Of a stretch of DNA of 64,000 nt, positions 56,476 through 64,000 are shown one piece after another. The stretch comes from Paraburkholderia sp. BCC1885 (GTDB taxonomy: Bacteria; Pseudomonadota; Gammaproteobacteria; Burkholderiales; Burkholderiaceae). The stretch covers positions 496,001-560,000 of the forward strand of contig NZ_CAAJGM010000111.1 of NCBI RefSeq assembly GCF_900996235.1, read 5' to 3'. Below the pieces are notes generated by a model that was given only the letters and a program-made list of their open reading frames with translations, was not told the origin of the DNA and did not search any database. Made by a program: the position numbers and the translations under genes. Each line of letters starts with the position of its first letter. Position 1 is the stretch's first letter.

Positions 56476-56708
56476 GCGTGCGCGAAGGAGTTCGGAAACC
56501 CGGCAGGCCACGCCGGGCACAGCACATTATGTCGGCGTTTGTGCTGGATGACAAAGACTCCCGGCACGGAGAATTGCCGAATAGCGTGATATCCCGCCCA
56601 CTATCTTGGCTGGCGCAACACGCCCTATGCGCGGGGCATGGAATGCGCCGGCGGCTTCGGGCCGGCCGCCCGTCCTGAAATGTTTGCAGCGATGATAAAA
56701 TCGCGCGC

Positions 56709-56757
56709 TGGAGATGGCATTCTCCCTTAACCGCCCGCGTGGGCTGATGATGCCTGC
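56709..56757 (+). promoter_or_regulatory. Fluoride riboswitch (crcB motif)
   Basis: The sequence matches the crcB/fluoride aptamer closely: GGAGA (56710-56714) pairs with TCTCC (56721-56725), GCCC (56733-56736) pairs with GGGC (56741-56744), GGCAT (56716-56720) can pair with ATGCC (56750-56754) in the pseudoknot, and the signature GGGCTGATGATGCCT is intact. It lies about 80 bases before fluC. The rest of the 361-base gap (56476-56836) contains no gene. Confidence 0.93.
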
Positions 56758-56836
56758 ATGTCCGGATGTCTGCGGATTCTATCTGTCTGCGTTCACCCGG
56801 TTTGTCGACCTGATGGCCTGACGAGGCATCTTTTCC

Positions 56837-57217
56837 ATGTATTTATCGATTCTCGCGGTTGGGATTGGCGGCGCATTGGGTTCACTGTTCCGCTGGTTTC
56901 TCGGTATGCGTCTAAATGCGGTATTCCCCGCCCTGCCGCTCGGCACGCTCGCCTCCAACGTGATTGCCGGTTATGTGATCGGCGTCGCCGTGGCGTTCTT
57001 CGCGCGCGTGCCGTCGCTCGCGCCCGAATGGCGGCTCTTTGTCATCACCGGTTTGATGGGCGGCCTGTCCACCTTTTCGACCTTCTCCGCGGAAGTCGTG
57101 CAGCGTCTGCAGGAAGGGCGCCTCGGCTGGGCCGCGGGTGAAATTGCGATTCACGTTTCGACTTCGCTATTGATGACCGTACTCGGCATCGCCACGGTCT
57201 CGCTGGTGTCGCGATAA
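56837..57217 (+). CDS. fluC: Fluoride ion channel FluC (CrcB)
   Basis: The 126-residue protein has four membrane helices, the [10 protein letters not shown] start, the [12 protein letters not shown] helix with the pore Asn, and the conserved [10 protein letters not shown] loop typical of FluC. It dimerises antiparallel and exports fluoride. The gene is preceded by a fluoride riboswitch, so it should be induced by fluoride. A GAGG sequence sits about 12 bases before the ATG. Confidence 0.96.
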   Translation: MYLSILAVGIGGALGSLFRWFLGMRLNAVFPALPLGTLASNVIAGYVIGVAVAFFARVPSLAPEWRLFVITGLMGGLSTFSTFSAEVVQRLQEGRLGWAAGEIAIHVSTSLLMTVLGIATVSLVSR

Positions 57218-57476
57218 GGCATGCCCGAAAGGCCATGACTTACGGCGGGTTAGCACCGCTGCCTTTTCTACAAGCTGGGCGTGAACCAATAGCACTACGC
57301 GAATAGCACTACGCCCAGCCACCTCCTTGCGCCTCCCCCTCGCTGAAAAACGCTTTCTTGCAGCGTATGCATTGTCATTGCATTTTCCCATTGCGAGCGG
57401 TGAATCACGAATTCTATTTACGCAATACGCCGTGATTGAGTAACGAATTCTGCACCCCGGTTATTCCATTCATCTT

Positions 57477-57575
57477 AAAAAATTTACTTCTGTCAAATTT
57501 TTTTGAATGCGGCATTGTGCGGTCATCGTTTTGTTACGACCCGTTTGACACGCGTTCCCGATAGCGCGCGATAAC
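57477..57575 (+). promoter_or_regulatory. AT-rich inverted repeat and candidate promoter of the TonB-dependent receptor gene
   Basis: AAAAAATTT (57477-57485) and AAATTTTTT (57495-57503) are perfect inverted arms around 9 bases. Downstream is a consensus -35 TTGACA (57545-57550) and a GATAAC -10-like hexamer (57570-57575, spacer 19). The whole 57218-57726 gap is 509 bases; it holds no gene that I can support, and the mRNA leader would be about 145 bases. Confidence 0.5.
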
Positions 57576-57726
57576 CGGCGATATGCAAATCGAAAGTGAA
57601 CTCAAGCATTTGGTAAGGATAACTAAAAATCATGACATTAGAAAGATCGTGAATGGATCAGCGTGGCCGTCCACAAGACGGTCCTTCGCACAACGGTGTG
57701 GCCTTACTAACAGGTATGGGGGAAAG

Positions 57727-60513
57727 ATGAAGCAAAGAGTTTTGGCGACCGCCATCAAGAGAATCATTTGGGCTGAACTTGCATTGTCAGCCGCGTTCGC
57801 CGTGCCGGCGCTTGCGCAAAGCCAGCCGGCCGCAATAGGAGCAACGGGCGCCACGCCGCCGGCCGGAGCCACGGGCAGCGCGGCGTCCGGCGTGCCCGCT
57901 ACCAGCACGGCACAAAACGGCAGCACGGGCACCGCGGGTACAAGCGGCGCCGCCAGCACAAACGGCACCAGCGGCAAGTCCGGCGCGGTCAAGCAGTTGC
58001 AAACGTTCCAGGTGACGGGCTCACTGATCCGCAGCTCGGACAAGGTCGGCTATAACCAGGTGCAGACTGTCAGTCAGAAGGACATTCAGGACAGCGGCGC
58101 GAACAGCGTCGCCGACTACCTGCGCTCCACCACGGCCAACTCGGCCAATAGCTGGAGCGAAGGTCAAACCGGCAACTTTGCGCCGGGTGCTGCGGGTCTC
58201 GCCCTGCGCGGCCTGAGCGAGAAATACACGCTGGTGCTGGTGGACGGACAGCGCGTTGCGCCGTTCGCGTTCTTCTCCAATAGCGTGGACAACTTCTTCG
58301 ACCTGAACACGCTGCCGCTGAACGTCATCGACCGTATCGAAATCGTCAAGACCGGCGCCGTGTCGCAATACGGCTCCGACGCGGTGGCGGGTGTGGTCAA
58401 CATCATCACGAAGCACGACTATCAGGGCCTGCAACTGGACGGCAGCTACGGCAGTTCGGTCAGCAACGGCGCGGGCAACGGCACCACCAAGTTCAGCGTG
58501 CTCGGCGGCTTCGGCGACCTGAACTCCGACCGCTTCAACATCACGGCGGCGGCGAGCGTCTATCAGGACGCCGGCTCCACGCTCGCCGATCGCGATTCGA
58601 CCTCGGCGCAGGATTTCACCGGCAAGCCCGGCGGCCTGTCGCTGCTCGCGCCGTCGTTCTGGAACACGCCCAACGGTCCGCAGGCGTTGAGCAATTGTCC
58701 GTTCGGCGGCTCGGTGCATCCGGCGGCCAGCAATTTTCTCGGCGCCTTTTCAGGCGGCCCCGGCACGGTGTGCGCCTTCAATTCGGCGAACAGCACCTCC
58801 ATCGAGCCGCAGACGCAACGTCTGAGCGCGAAGGTGCATGCGGACTTCAAGATCGACGATACGACCACCGCATTCGCCGACCTGTGGGAAAGCCACAACG
58901 AGACCACCTACAACCTCGGCCTCGACGGCAATATCGTGGGCAGCCCGCAAACGCCGACGCTGGTGCTGGGTCCGGGCGGCGCATTGGCACCGTTCAACAA
59001 TGTCGTGCCGGTGACCAACCCGTTCAATCCGAACGGCGTGGCCACCCCGCTGACTTACGCGTTTCCGAACACCGTGGCCGAAAAAACGGATGCCAACTAC
59101 TGGCGCGCCTCCACTGGCGTCAAGGGCTCGTTCACGCTGCCGTATGGCGACTGGGACTGGGCGACATCGATCAGCCACTCGCAAAGCACGGTCGACAACA
59201 CCTATACGAACCAGTTGAACGTCAACGCGCTCAACAACATCTTCCAGAACGGCGTCTTCAACTTCGCCAACCCGGCCTCGACACCGAACGGACTCAACGG
59301 CCTCTACCAGAACGCGACCAACGAGGGCATCTCGAAGCTCGATACGGTCGACGCAACCCTCTCGACGCCGAACCTGTTCCATCTGCCGACCGGCGACGTA
59401 GGCCTCGGCTTTGGCGCACAGTTCCTGCATGAGAGCGAGTTCCTCAACCAGGGCAGCGAGTTCCTGACGGGCCAGGTGGCGAACCCGAATCTGGAGTCGG
59501 TCAACGGCGAGCGCAATGTGGCCGCCGTGTATTACCAGGTCGACGTGCCGATCGTCCGCAACCTGACCTTCAGCCAGTCGGGACGCTACGACCACTACAG
59601 CGATTTCGGCGGCGCGTTCTCGCCGCGCTTCGCCCTGCGCTACCAGCCGGTGCAGGCGCTGACGATGTTCACGTCGTACACGCGCGGCTTCCGTGCGCCG
59701 ACCTTCGTGGAAGACAGCACCTCGCAGACGCTGGGGATTCAGGACCTGCCGAACGGCACGGTTACGACGATCACCCAAGGCAACCCGAACCTGCAGCCGG
59801 AACGGACCAAGAACTACGATATCGGCTTCCAGCTGTCGCCGACCCGCACGACCGACGTGGGCCTCGACTGGTACAAGATCCATATCGACAACGTGATCGG
59901 CGAGGCGCTGAATCCGTCCCAGGTAGTCACGAACCCGGCGAACGGCCAGATCCTCTTCGAAGATTTCCCTTACGAGAATCTCGGATCGCTCGATACCAAC
60001 GGCTTCGAGGCCACCTTCCGTCAGTCGCTGCCGACGAAGATCGGTACCTTCACGCTGTCGGCGGACTGGGCTTATGTCAACGACTACAACCTCGATACGC
60101 CGAACGGCAAGATCAACGCCGCGGGCAATAACTTCACGCTGTCACAACCGTTCGGCGGCAGCTTCCCGCGCTGGAAGGGCAATACCACGCTCGACTGGAA
60201 TTACCACCAGTTCAACGCGGCGCTCTCTTGGCAGTTCGTCGGCCCGTATGCCCAGGCGCTGGCTTCGGCCGATCAGGCGTTGAATTCCACACCGTCGGGC
60301 AAGGTCGGCTCGTATAGCGAGTTCAATCTGATGATGACGTACACGGGCTTCAAGCACTGGACCATCTATGGCGGCATCGACAATATCTTCAACCGCACGC
60401 CGCCGTTCGATCCGCTGTTCGCCGACAGCGAACTGGATCAAACCGGTTATGACCAGTCGCTGTATTCGTATATCGGACGCTTCGTGCAAGTGGGAGCGAC
60501 GTATAAGTTCTAA
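57727..60513 (+). CDS. TonB-dependent receptor
   Basis: The 928-residue outer-membrane receptor has a signal peptide (MKQRVLATAIKRIIWAELALSAAFAVPALAQ), a Gly/Ala/Thr/Ser-rich linker (about residues 32-95), a plug domain (DIQDSGANSVADYLRSTTAN, LALRGLSEKYTLVLVDGQRV, IVKTGAVSQYGSDAVAGVVNIIT) and a beta-barrel ending in an aromatic residue (VQVGATYKF). It imports an unidentified ligand, such as a siderophore, metal chelate or carbohydrate, using TonB energy. No transporter, TonB or sigma/anti-sigma genes are nearby. The ATG at 57727 has a GGGGGAAAG upstream site; the upstream in-frame start would be longer than the promoter allows. Confidence 0.92.
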   Translation: MKQRVLATAIKRIIWAELALSAAFAVPALAQSQPAAIGATGATPPAGATGSAASGVPATSTAQNGSTGTAGTSGAASTNGTSGKSGAVKQLQTFQVTGSLIRSSDKVGYNQVQTVSQKDIQDSGANSVADYLRSTTANSANSWSEGQTGNFAPGAAGLALRGLSEKYTLVLVDGQRVAPFAFFSNSVDNFFDLNTLPLNVIDRIEIVKTGAVSQYGSDAVAGVVNIITKHDYQGLQLDGSYGSSVSNGAGNGTTKFSVLGGFGDLNSDRFNITAAASVYQDAGSTLADRDSTSAQDFTGKPGGLSLLAPSFWNTPNGPQALSNCPFGGSVHPAASNFLGAFSGGPGTVCAFNSANSTSIEPQTQRLSAKVHADFKIDDTTTAFADLWESHNETTYNLGLDGNIVGSPQTPTLVLGPGGALAPFNNVVPVTNPFNPNGVATPLTYAFPNTVAEKTDANYWRASTGVKGSFTLPYGDWDWATSISHSQSTVDNTYTNQLNVNALNNIFQNGVFNFANPASTPNGLNGLYQNATNEGISKLDTVDATLSTPNLFHLPTGDVGLGFGAQFLHESEFLNQGSEFLTGQVANPNLESVNGERNVAAVYYQVDVPIVRNLTFSQSGRYDHYSDFGGAFSPRFALRYQPVQALTMFTSYTRGFRAPTFVEDSTSQTLGIQDLPNGTVTTITQGNPNLQPERTKNYDIGFQLSPTRTTDVGLDWYKIHIDNVIGEALNPSQVVTNPANGQILFEDFPYENLGSLDTNGFEATFRQSLPTKIGTFTLSADWAYVNDYNLDTPNGKINAAGNNFTLSQPFGGSFPRWKGNTTLDWNYHQFNAALSWQFVGPYAQALASADQALNSTPSGKVGSYSEFNLMMTYTGFKHWTIYGGIDNIFNRTPPFDPLFADSELDQTGYDQSLYSYIGRFVQVGATYKF

Positions 60514-60549
60514 GCACCGGTTTAAATAAGCCCTCTCGTTTTCGCTGCA

Positions 60550-60599
60550 GCCGCTCCGACATCCCCTTCTCACTTGTCACGCCGGAGCGGCTTTTTTTT
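60550..60599 (+). terminator. Intrinsic terminator of the TonB-dependent receptor gene
   Basis: GCCGCTCCG (60550-60558), 24-base loop, CGGAGCGGC (60583-60591), eight T. The loop is long but the stem and T-run are convincing. Confidence 0.85.
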
Positions 60600-60727
60600 A
60601 TTTCCGCGAATTTCGAAAAAGCGTCAATATGCTGCGCGCATCGACTATCCTCAAAGTCAGGTCCTTACGGGATATTACAGCGCACTCAATTTCCCCTTTT
60701 CCAATCCCATTCGTGAATGCGCGAACG

Positions 60728-60942
60728 AAAAAAAAGGCGTCACGTGACCGTGACGCCTTAAAAGTTCTAGCCATTCCGAGGGCCGTGCTAGAACCTGAGA
60801 GAGGGGATTCGAAAGGGCTGCCTGACGGCGCCGTACCTGCACTAGAGTGCCACCGGCGCCCTGCTGCCCGGGCCTTACAGCATGCTGGGCGAGGCTCCAA
60901 CTGCCGTGCGCTACTCACACGACAGCCTTCCTTTCGAAATAA
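60728..60942 (-). ncRNA. Candidate structured small RNA with promoter and intrinsic terminator
   Basis: Minus-strand unit. Promoter: TTGACT (60972-60977) with a 17-base spacer to AAAAAT (60949-60954), giving a start near 60942. Body: TTCGAAAGG (60930-60938) pairs with 60808-60816, extended by a CAGC/GCTG stem; inside is a seven-pair GGCGCCG/CGGCGCC hairpin (60827-60860). Then a GTTCTAGC/GCTAGAAC hairpin (60764-60794) and a terminator AAGGCGTCAC/GTGACGCCTT (60734-60759) followed by eight T. No protein gene lies in the 60600-61146 stretch. I do not recognise a named RNA family; a 6S-like role was considered but not supported by sequence. Confidence 0.6.
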
Positions 60943-61079
60943 GATTCCATTTTTTACGGTTATCCTGACTAAGTCAAGCAAAATCTATCGGAGCGGAGAC
61001 TTGTTAGCGACAGCCTTCTATTACAATGAATTGTCATACCAAATTTAGCCAGCGTGCGTCATTATGGTGCAAGTTCGGC

Positions 61080-61136
61080 ACCGCAATTTGCGGTTCGGCG
61101 GAACGGCACAAATGCATAAATTGAAACTCAGTTTCA
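61080..61136. promoter_or_regulatory. Two 15-bp palindromes in front of the iclR-type gene
   Basis: ACCGCAA-T-TTGCGGT (61080-61094) and TGAAACT-C-AGTTTCA (61122-61136), centres 42 bases apart (about four helical turns). The second ends 10 bases before the start codon. They differ in sequence but share symmetry and size; likely operators for autoregulation by the IclR protein or for another regulator. Confidence 0.55.
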
Positions 61137-61146
61137 TATTAATGAG

Positions 61147-61983
61147 ATGACCCACGAATCCACGCTGTCTCGCGGTACCGATGCCGCCAAAGAAAAAGAC
61201 GGTTCAGGCGATGAAGTCACGGCGCTCGCCCGCGGCCTGACCGTGTTGCGTTGTATTGCGGCGGCGGATGCGCCGCTCAGCAATCGCGAACTGACCGAAC
61301 TCACCGGCATTCCCAAACCCACTGTTTCGCGCATCACGGCCACGCTCGTGAGCGCGGGCTTCCTGTTGCGCCTGCCGGATAGCGAGCGTTTTGTACTGAC
61401 CTCGTCGGTGCTGGAATTGAGCAATGGCTTTCTGCGCAACTTCGATATTCGCGCACGCGCAAGGCCATTCCTGATCGACCTCGCCGAACGCACCTCGCTC
61501 TCCGTGCATCTGGCCGTGCGCGACCGGCTCGACATGGTGGTGATCGACGCCATCAAGCCCCGTTCGGCCGTGCTGGTGTCGCGGCTCGAAGTCGGCTCGC
61601 GGATGAACCTGAGCCGCACCGCCGTCGGCCGCGCGTATCTGGCGGTGCTGGTGGAACCCGAACGCGAAAAGCTGCTGCTCGGACTACAGGCGGCCGAAGG
61701 CGACGACTGGGGGCATATTAGCGACCGGCTCGACCAGGCGTTACGCGAAACCGCGGTCCAGGGCTTCGCCATCGCCACCGGCGAATGGCACGACGGCCTC
61801 AATGCGATTGCCGCCGGGTTTGTCGGTCCATCGGGCGAGCGCTATGCCGTCAATTGCGGCGGCTCGGCTCATCAATGCCCGCGCGACTGGTTGATGTCGC
61901 GCGCGGCGCCGCTGCTGCTCGAGTGCATCGCCAATATCGCGCTCGAAATCGGCGGCACGCCTGGGCGGCGGCTCGACAATTGA
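61147..61983 (+). CDS. IclR-family transcriptional regulator
   Basis: The 278-residue protein has an N-terminal winged helix (ALARGLTVLRCIAAADAPLSNRELTELTGIPKPTVSRITATLVSAGFLLRL) and the IclR effector-binding domain (FLIDLAERTSLSVHLAVRDRLDMVVID, SRLEVGSRMNLSRTAVGRAYLA, GEWHDGLNAIAAGFVGPSG). It usually represses catabolic genes and responds to small organic acids. The target is not adjacent; it precedes the mdt genes by about 420 bases. No standard ribosome-binding site before ATG 61147, where the palindrome lies. Confidence 0.9.
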   Translation: MTHESTLSRGTDAAKEKDGSGDEVTALARGLTVLRCIAAADAPLSNRELTELTGIPKPTVSRITATLVSAGFLLRLPDSERFVLTSSVLELSNGFLRNFDIRARARPFLIDLAERTSLSVHLAVRDRLDMVVIDAIKPRSAVLVSRLEVGSRMNLSRTAVGRAYLAVLVEPEREKLLLGLQAAEGDDWGHISDRLDQALRETAVQGFAIATGEWHDGLNAIAAGFVGPSGERYAVNCGGSAHQCPRDWLMSRAAPLLLECIANIALEIGGTPGRRLDN

Positions 61984-62399
61984 GCGGTGCGCGCCGGCTT
62001 GTTCGCGGCCGGCCGGCACCCTCGCCGCGGGCCTCGCGCCGACACTCGCCGCGGGCGAAATTCCGCGTGCTGTAACGCGCGTAACCAACCGAAAAATACA
62101 TCACTGGACGGTAACGAAGCCAGGGACGTAGGATCATGCTTTCGTCTAGCTTGCTGCCACCGATCCGCATGTTCAAAGCAGTCCGCGCGGGTCGCATCCG
62201 GCAGGCGCCGCAGTCCACGCGGCTGTCACGAAACCGCTTTGCAACTGGATTTTTCCCGCGTCTTGCGTCGCCACGCGCCGAGCATCTGCGTGACGTGTGC
62301 GGTCGACGCAGCCTGCCTGTCATGCCGGCGCGACGCATTTACCCCGAACCGGCATTTCGCACCCCTGCCTAACTCCACGCCAGCCACCTGAACGAATCG
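61984..62399. other. 416-base intergenic region before the mdt operon
   Basis: Presumably carries the promoter of mdtA. No terminator hairpin with a T-run was seen after the iclR gene. A short open frame starting at 62136 has Arg-rich composition and no start signal, so it is not called. Confidence 0.45.
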
Positions 62400-63800
62400 A
62401 TGGACGAACAACAACAGCATCCGGAAACTTCACGCACACAAGCCCCGGCCGGCCAGCCGTCCGCCGGCGGGACCGGCCCGATGCACAGCGGTGGCAAACG
62501 GCATCGGGGGCGCACCGTCGGGCTGATCGTCGCGGCATTGGTCGTAGCGGGCATCGTCGTGTGGCGCTGGCATCCGTGGGGCGGCCCGGCCGGCGGTGCA
62601 GGCGTGGGCGCGCAGAGTGAACGCGGCGGCCGGCATGGCCGCGGCGGCGCAGGGTTCGGCAACCAGCCGCAGCCGGTGCACGTCGCCACGGCCACGCAAG
62701 GCGACATGCCGGTCGTGCTCACTGCGCTCGGCACTGTCACGCCGCTTGCCACCGTCACCGTGCAGACGCAATTGAGCGGCACCCTGCAAACGGTCGCCTT
62801 CCAGGAAGGCCAGATGGTCAAAAAGGGCGACCTGCTTGCGCAGATCGACCCGCGCCCGTATCAGATTTCGCTGGAAAATGCCGAGGGCGCGCTGGCTCGC
62901 GACCAGGCGCTGCTGCAAACCGCACGTCTGGACCTGAAGCGTTATCAGACGCTGCTGGCCCAGGATTCGATCGCAAGCCAGCAGGTCGACACCCAGGCGT
63001 CGCTGGTCCAGCAATATATCGGCACCGTGAAGTCGGATCAGGCCAACATCGATACCTACAAGCTCGATCTGATTTACGCGCGCATCACGGCGCCCGTGTC
63101 GGGCCGCGTGGGGCTGCGCCAGGTCGACCCCGGCAACTACGTCACGCCGAGCCTCGCCAACGGCATTGTCGTGATCACGCAACTGCAGCCGATCAGCGTG
63201 ATTTTCACCGTCTCCGAAGACAGCCTGCCGCAGATCATGAAGCAGGTGCAGGCGGGCCAGAAACTTTCGGTCACCGCGTATGACCGCAGCAATACCACCT
63301 CGCTCGCGGGCGGCGCGCTCGAAACGCTCGACAACCAGATCGACACCACCACCGGCACGCTCAAACTGCGCGCCATGTTCAACAACGACGACAACCTGCT
63401 GTTCCCGAACCAGTTCGTCAACGCGCGCCTGCTGGTGAATACGATTCACGACGCCGTGATCGTGCCGACCTCCGCCGTGCTGAACGGCTCGATGGGTCAG
63501 TTCGTCTACGTCGTGCAGGATGACAGCACGGTCACCGTGCGGCCGGTCAGGATCGGCCCGGTGGATGGCGAACGCACCAGCATCGCCTCCGGCCTGCAAG
63601 CAGGCGAGCGGGTCGTGATCGACGGCTCCGACCGTCTGAAGGAAGGTGCGAAGATCACCATTCCTGCCGATCGTCCGCGTGGCGCGTCGGGTGCCGCGGG
63701 CGCTTCGGGCGCGCACGGCTGGCGTGGCGCGTCGGGAGCGTGGGGCGCGTCCGGCGCGCATGGGCATCATCACAGACACGCGGCGCAAGCCTCGGAATAA
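62400..63800 (+). CDS. mdtA: MdtA-type RND efflux periplasmic adaptor with collagen-like tail
   Basis: The 466-residue adaptor begins with a 40-residue Gln/Pro/Gly-rich cytoplasmic start, a membrane anchor (TVGLIVAALVVAGIVVW), then the barrel/lipoyl/hairpin domains of MdtA (VTVQTQLSGTLQTVAFQEGQMVKKGDLLAQIDPRPYQ; YARITAPVSGRVGLRQVDPGNYV). The last 40 residues are Gly-X-Y triplets (GAS, GAA, GAH, GWR, GAW) ending in a His-rich GHHHRH tail, unusual for this family. It docks MdtB/MdtC to the TolC-like channel. The ATG at 62400 was taken as the start because the mdtB gene follows with 17 bases spacing. Confidence 0.9.
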   Translation: MDEQQQHPETSRTQAPAGQPSAGGTGPMHSGGKRHRGRTVGLIVAALVVAGIVVWRWHPWGGPAGGAGVGAQSERGGRHGRGGAGFGNQPQPVHVATATQGDMPVVLTALGTVTPLATVTVQTQLSGTLQTVAFQEGQMVKKGDLLAQIDPRPYQISLENAEGALARDQALLQTARLDLKRYQTLLAQDSIASQQVDTQASLVQQYIGTVKSDQANIDTYKLDLIYARITAPVSGRVGLRQVDPGNYVTPSLANGIVVITQLQPISVIFTVSEDSLPQIMKQVQAGQKLSVTAYDRSNTTSLAGGALETLDNQIDTTTGTLKLRAMFNNDDNLLFPNQFVNARLLVNTIHDAVIVPTSAVLNGSMGQFVYVVQDDSTVTVRPVRIGPVDGERTSIASGLQAGERVVIDGSDRLKEGAKITIPADRPRGASGAAGASGAHGWRGASGAWGASGAHGHHHRHAAQASE

Positions 63801-63817
63801 AGGCTGACTGAACCCGC

Positions 63818-64000
63818 ATGAATCCATCCCGCGCCTTTATCCTGCGCCCGGTCGGCACCGCCCTTCTGATGGCGGCGATCATGCTGGTCGGGCTCGTCGC
63901 GCTGCGCTTCCTGCCGCTTTCGGCGTTGCCCGAAGTCGACTACCCGACCATCCAGGTGCAAACCTTCTATCCGGGCGCGAGTCCGGACGTGATGACTTCT
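63818..64000 (+). CDS. mdtB: MdtB-type RND transporter, 3'-truncated by window edge
   Basis: The first 61 codons read [58 protein letters not shown], the canonical start of an RND inner-membrane pump (first membrane helix, then the [11 protein letters not shown] porter start). It lies 17 bases behind mdtA and the frame stays open to the window end. The family exports lipophilic and amphiphilic drugs using the proton gradient. Confidence 0.92.
   Translation, partial: MNPSRAFILRPVGTALLMAAIMLVGLVALRFLPLSALPEVDYPTIQVQTFYPGASPDVMTS

Noticed and set aside
60728..60942. 6S RNA, tmRNA or RNase P as identity of the small RNA candidate
   Set aside because: The conserved primary-sequence blocks of tmRNA and RNase P are absent, and the fold has a closing stem with inner hairpins, not the single large bubble expected for 6S RNA. 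Kept as unidentified.
62136..62372. A 78-codon open frame before mdtA
   Set aside because: Arg/Pro-rich with no start signal; more likely leader sequence.

Overview
The window is a 64-kb piece of GC-rich chromosome that reads as a Burkholderiaceae beta-proteobacterium, most likely Paraburkholderia or Burkholderia (inference). The reasons are the minus-strand order sucA-odhB-lpdA-zapE and rimP-nusA-infB-rbfA-truB, the protein flavour, and a possible Burkholderiales-type sucA leader. It is mostly core chromosome. I saw no phage, plasmid, intact insertion sequence, CRISPR array, rRNA or tRNA.

Layout. 1-5.4 kb: two tandem paralogous Gly/Ser/Thr/Leu-rich repeat proteins (the first cut by the window edge, the second a lipoprotein), then a TpsB-type outer-membrane transporter and a DUF2147 protein. 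5.5-15.4 kb, minus strand: an orphan transposase-N-domain protein, zapE, the 2-oxoglutarate dehydrogenase genes and typA. 15.8-20.9 kb, plus strand: a MarR regulator followed by a NodT/EmrA/EmrB-type tripartite efflux operon. 21-31 kb, minus strand: truB, rbfA, infB, nusA, rimP (translation and transcription machinery), then rluB and scpB. 31.4-45.3 kb: a mixed block with an aminotransferase, LysR regulator, second orphan transposase-N-domain protein, several small secreted or hypothetical proteins, YdcF-like protein, EAL phosphodiesterase, ArfB, two membrane transport-type proteins and a sulfotransferase. 45.3-50.4 kb: a DsbG-like protein and an amino-acid cluster (DauR-like regulator, ornithine-cyclodeaminase-family reductase, serine-racemase/hydroxyaspartate-dehydratase-like enzyme, Lrp regulator, cysteine-dioxygenase-like cupin). 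50.4-57.2 kb: an MscS channel, DJ-1/PfpI protein, CHASE3-type histidine kinase and a fluoride riboswitch with fluC. 57.2-64 kb: a large TonB-dependent receptor, a structured minus-strand RNA candidate, an IclR regulator and the start of an MdtABC-type RND efflux operon (cut by the right edge).

Most notable signals beyond ordinary genes: (i) a promoter + hairpins + intrinsic terminator unit on the minus strand at 60728-60942 that looks like an unannotated small RNA; (ii) a promoter/terminator pair upstream of rimP-nusA-infB at 27648-27766, either an attenuator or a short RNA; (iii) a fluoride riboswitch whose 3' strand can alternatively pair with the fluC ribosome-binding region; (iv) a translationally coupled reductase/dehydratase pair resembling half of the beta-hydroxyaspartate cycle; (v) two unrelated-site copies of a stand-alone DUF4096 domain without a transposase catalytic domain; and (vi) a collagen-like Gly-X-Y tail on an RND adaptor.
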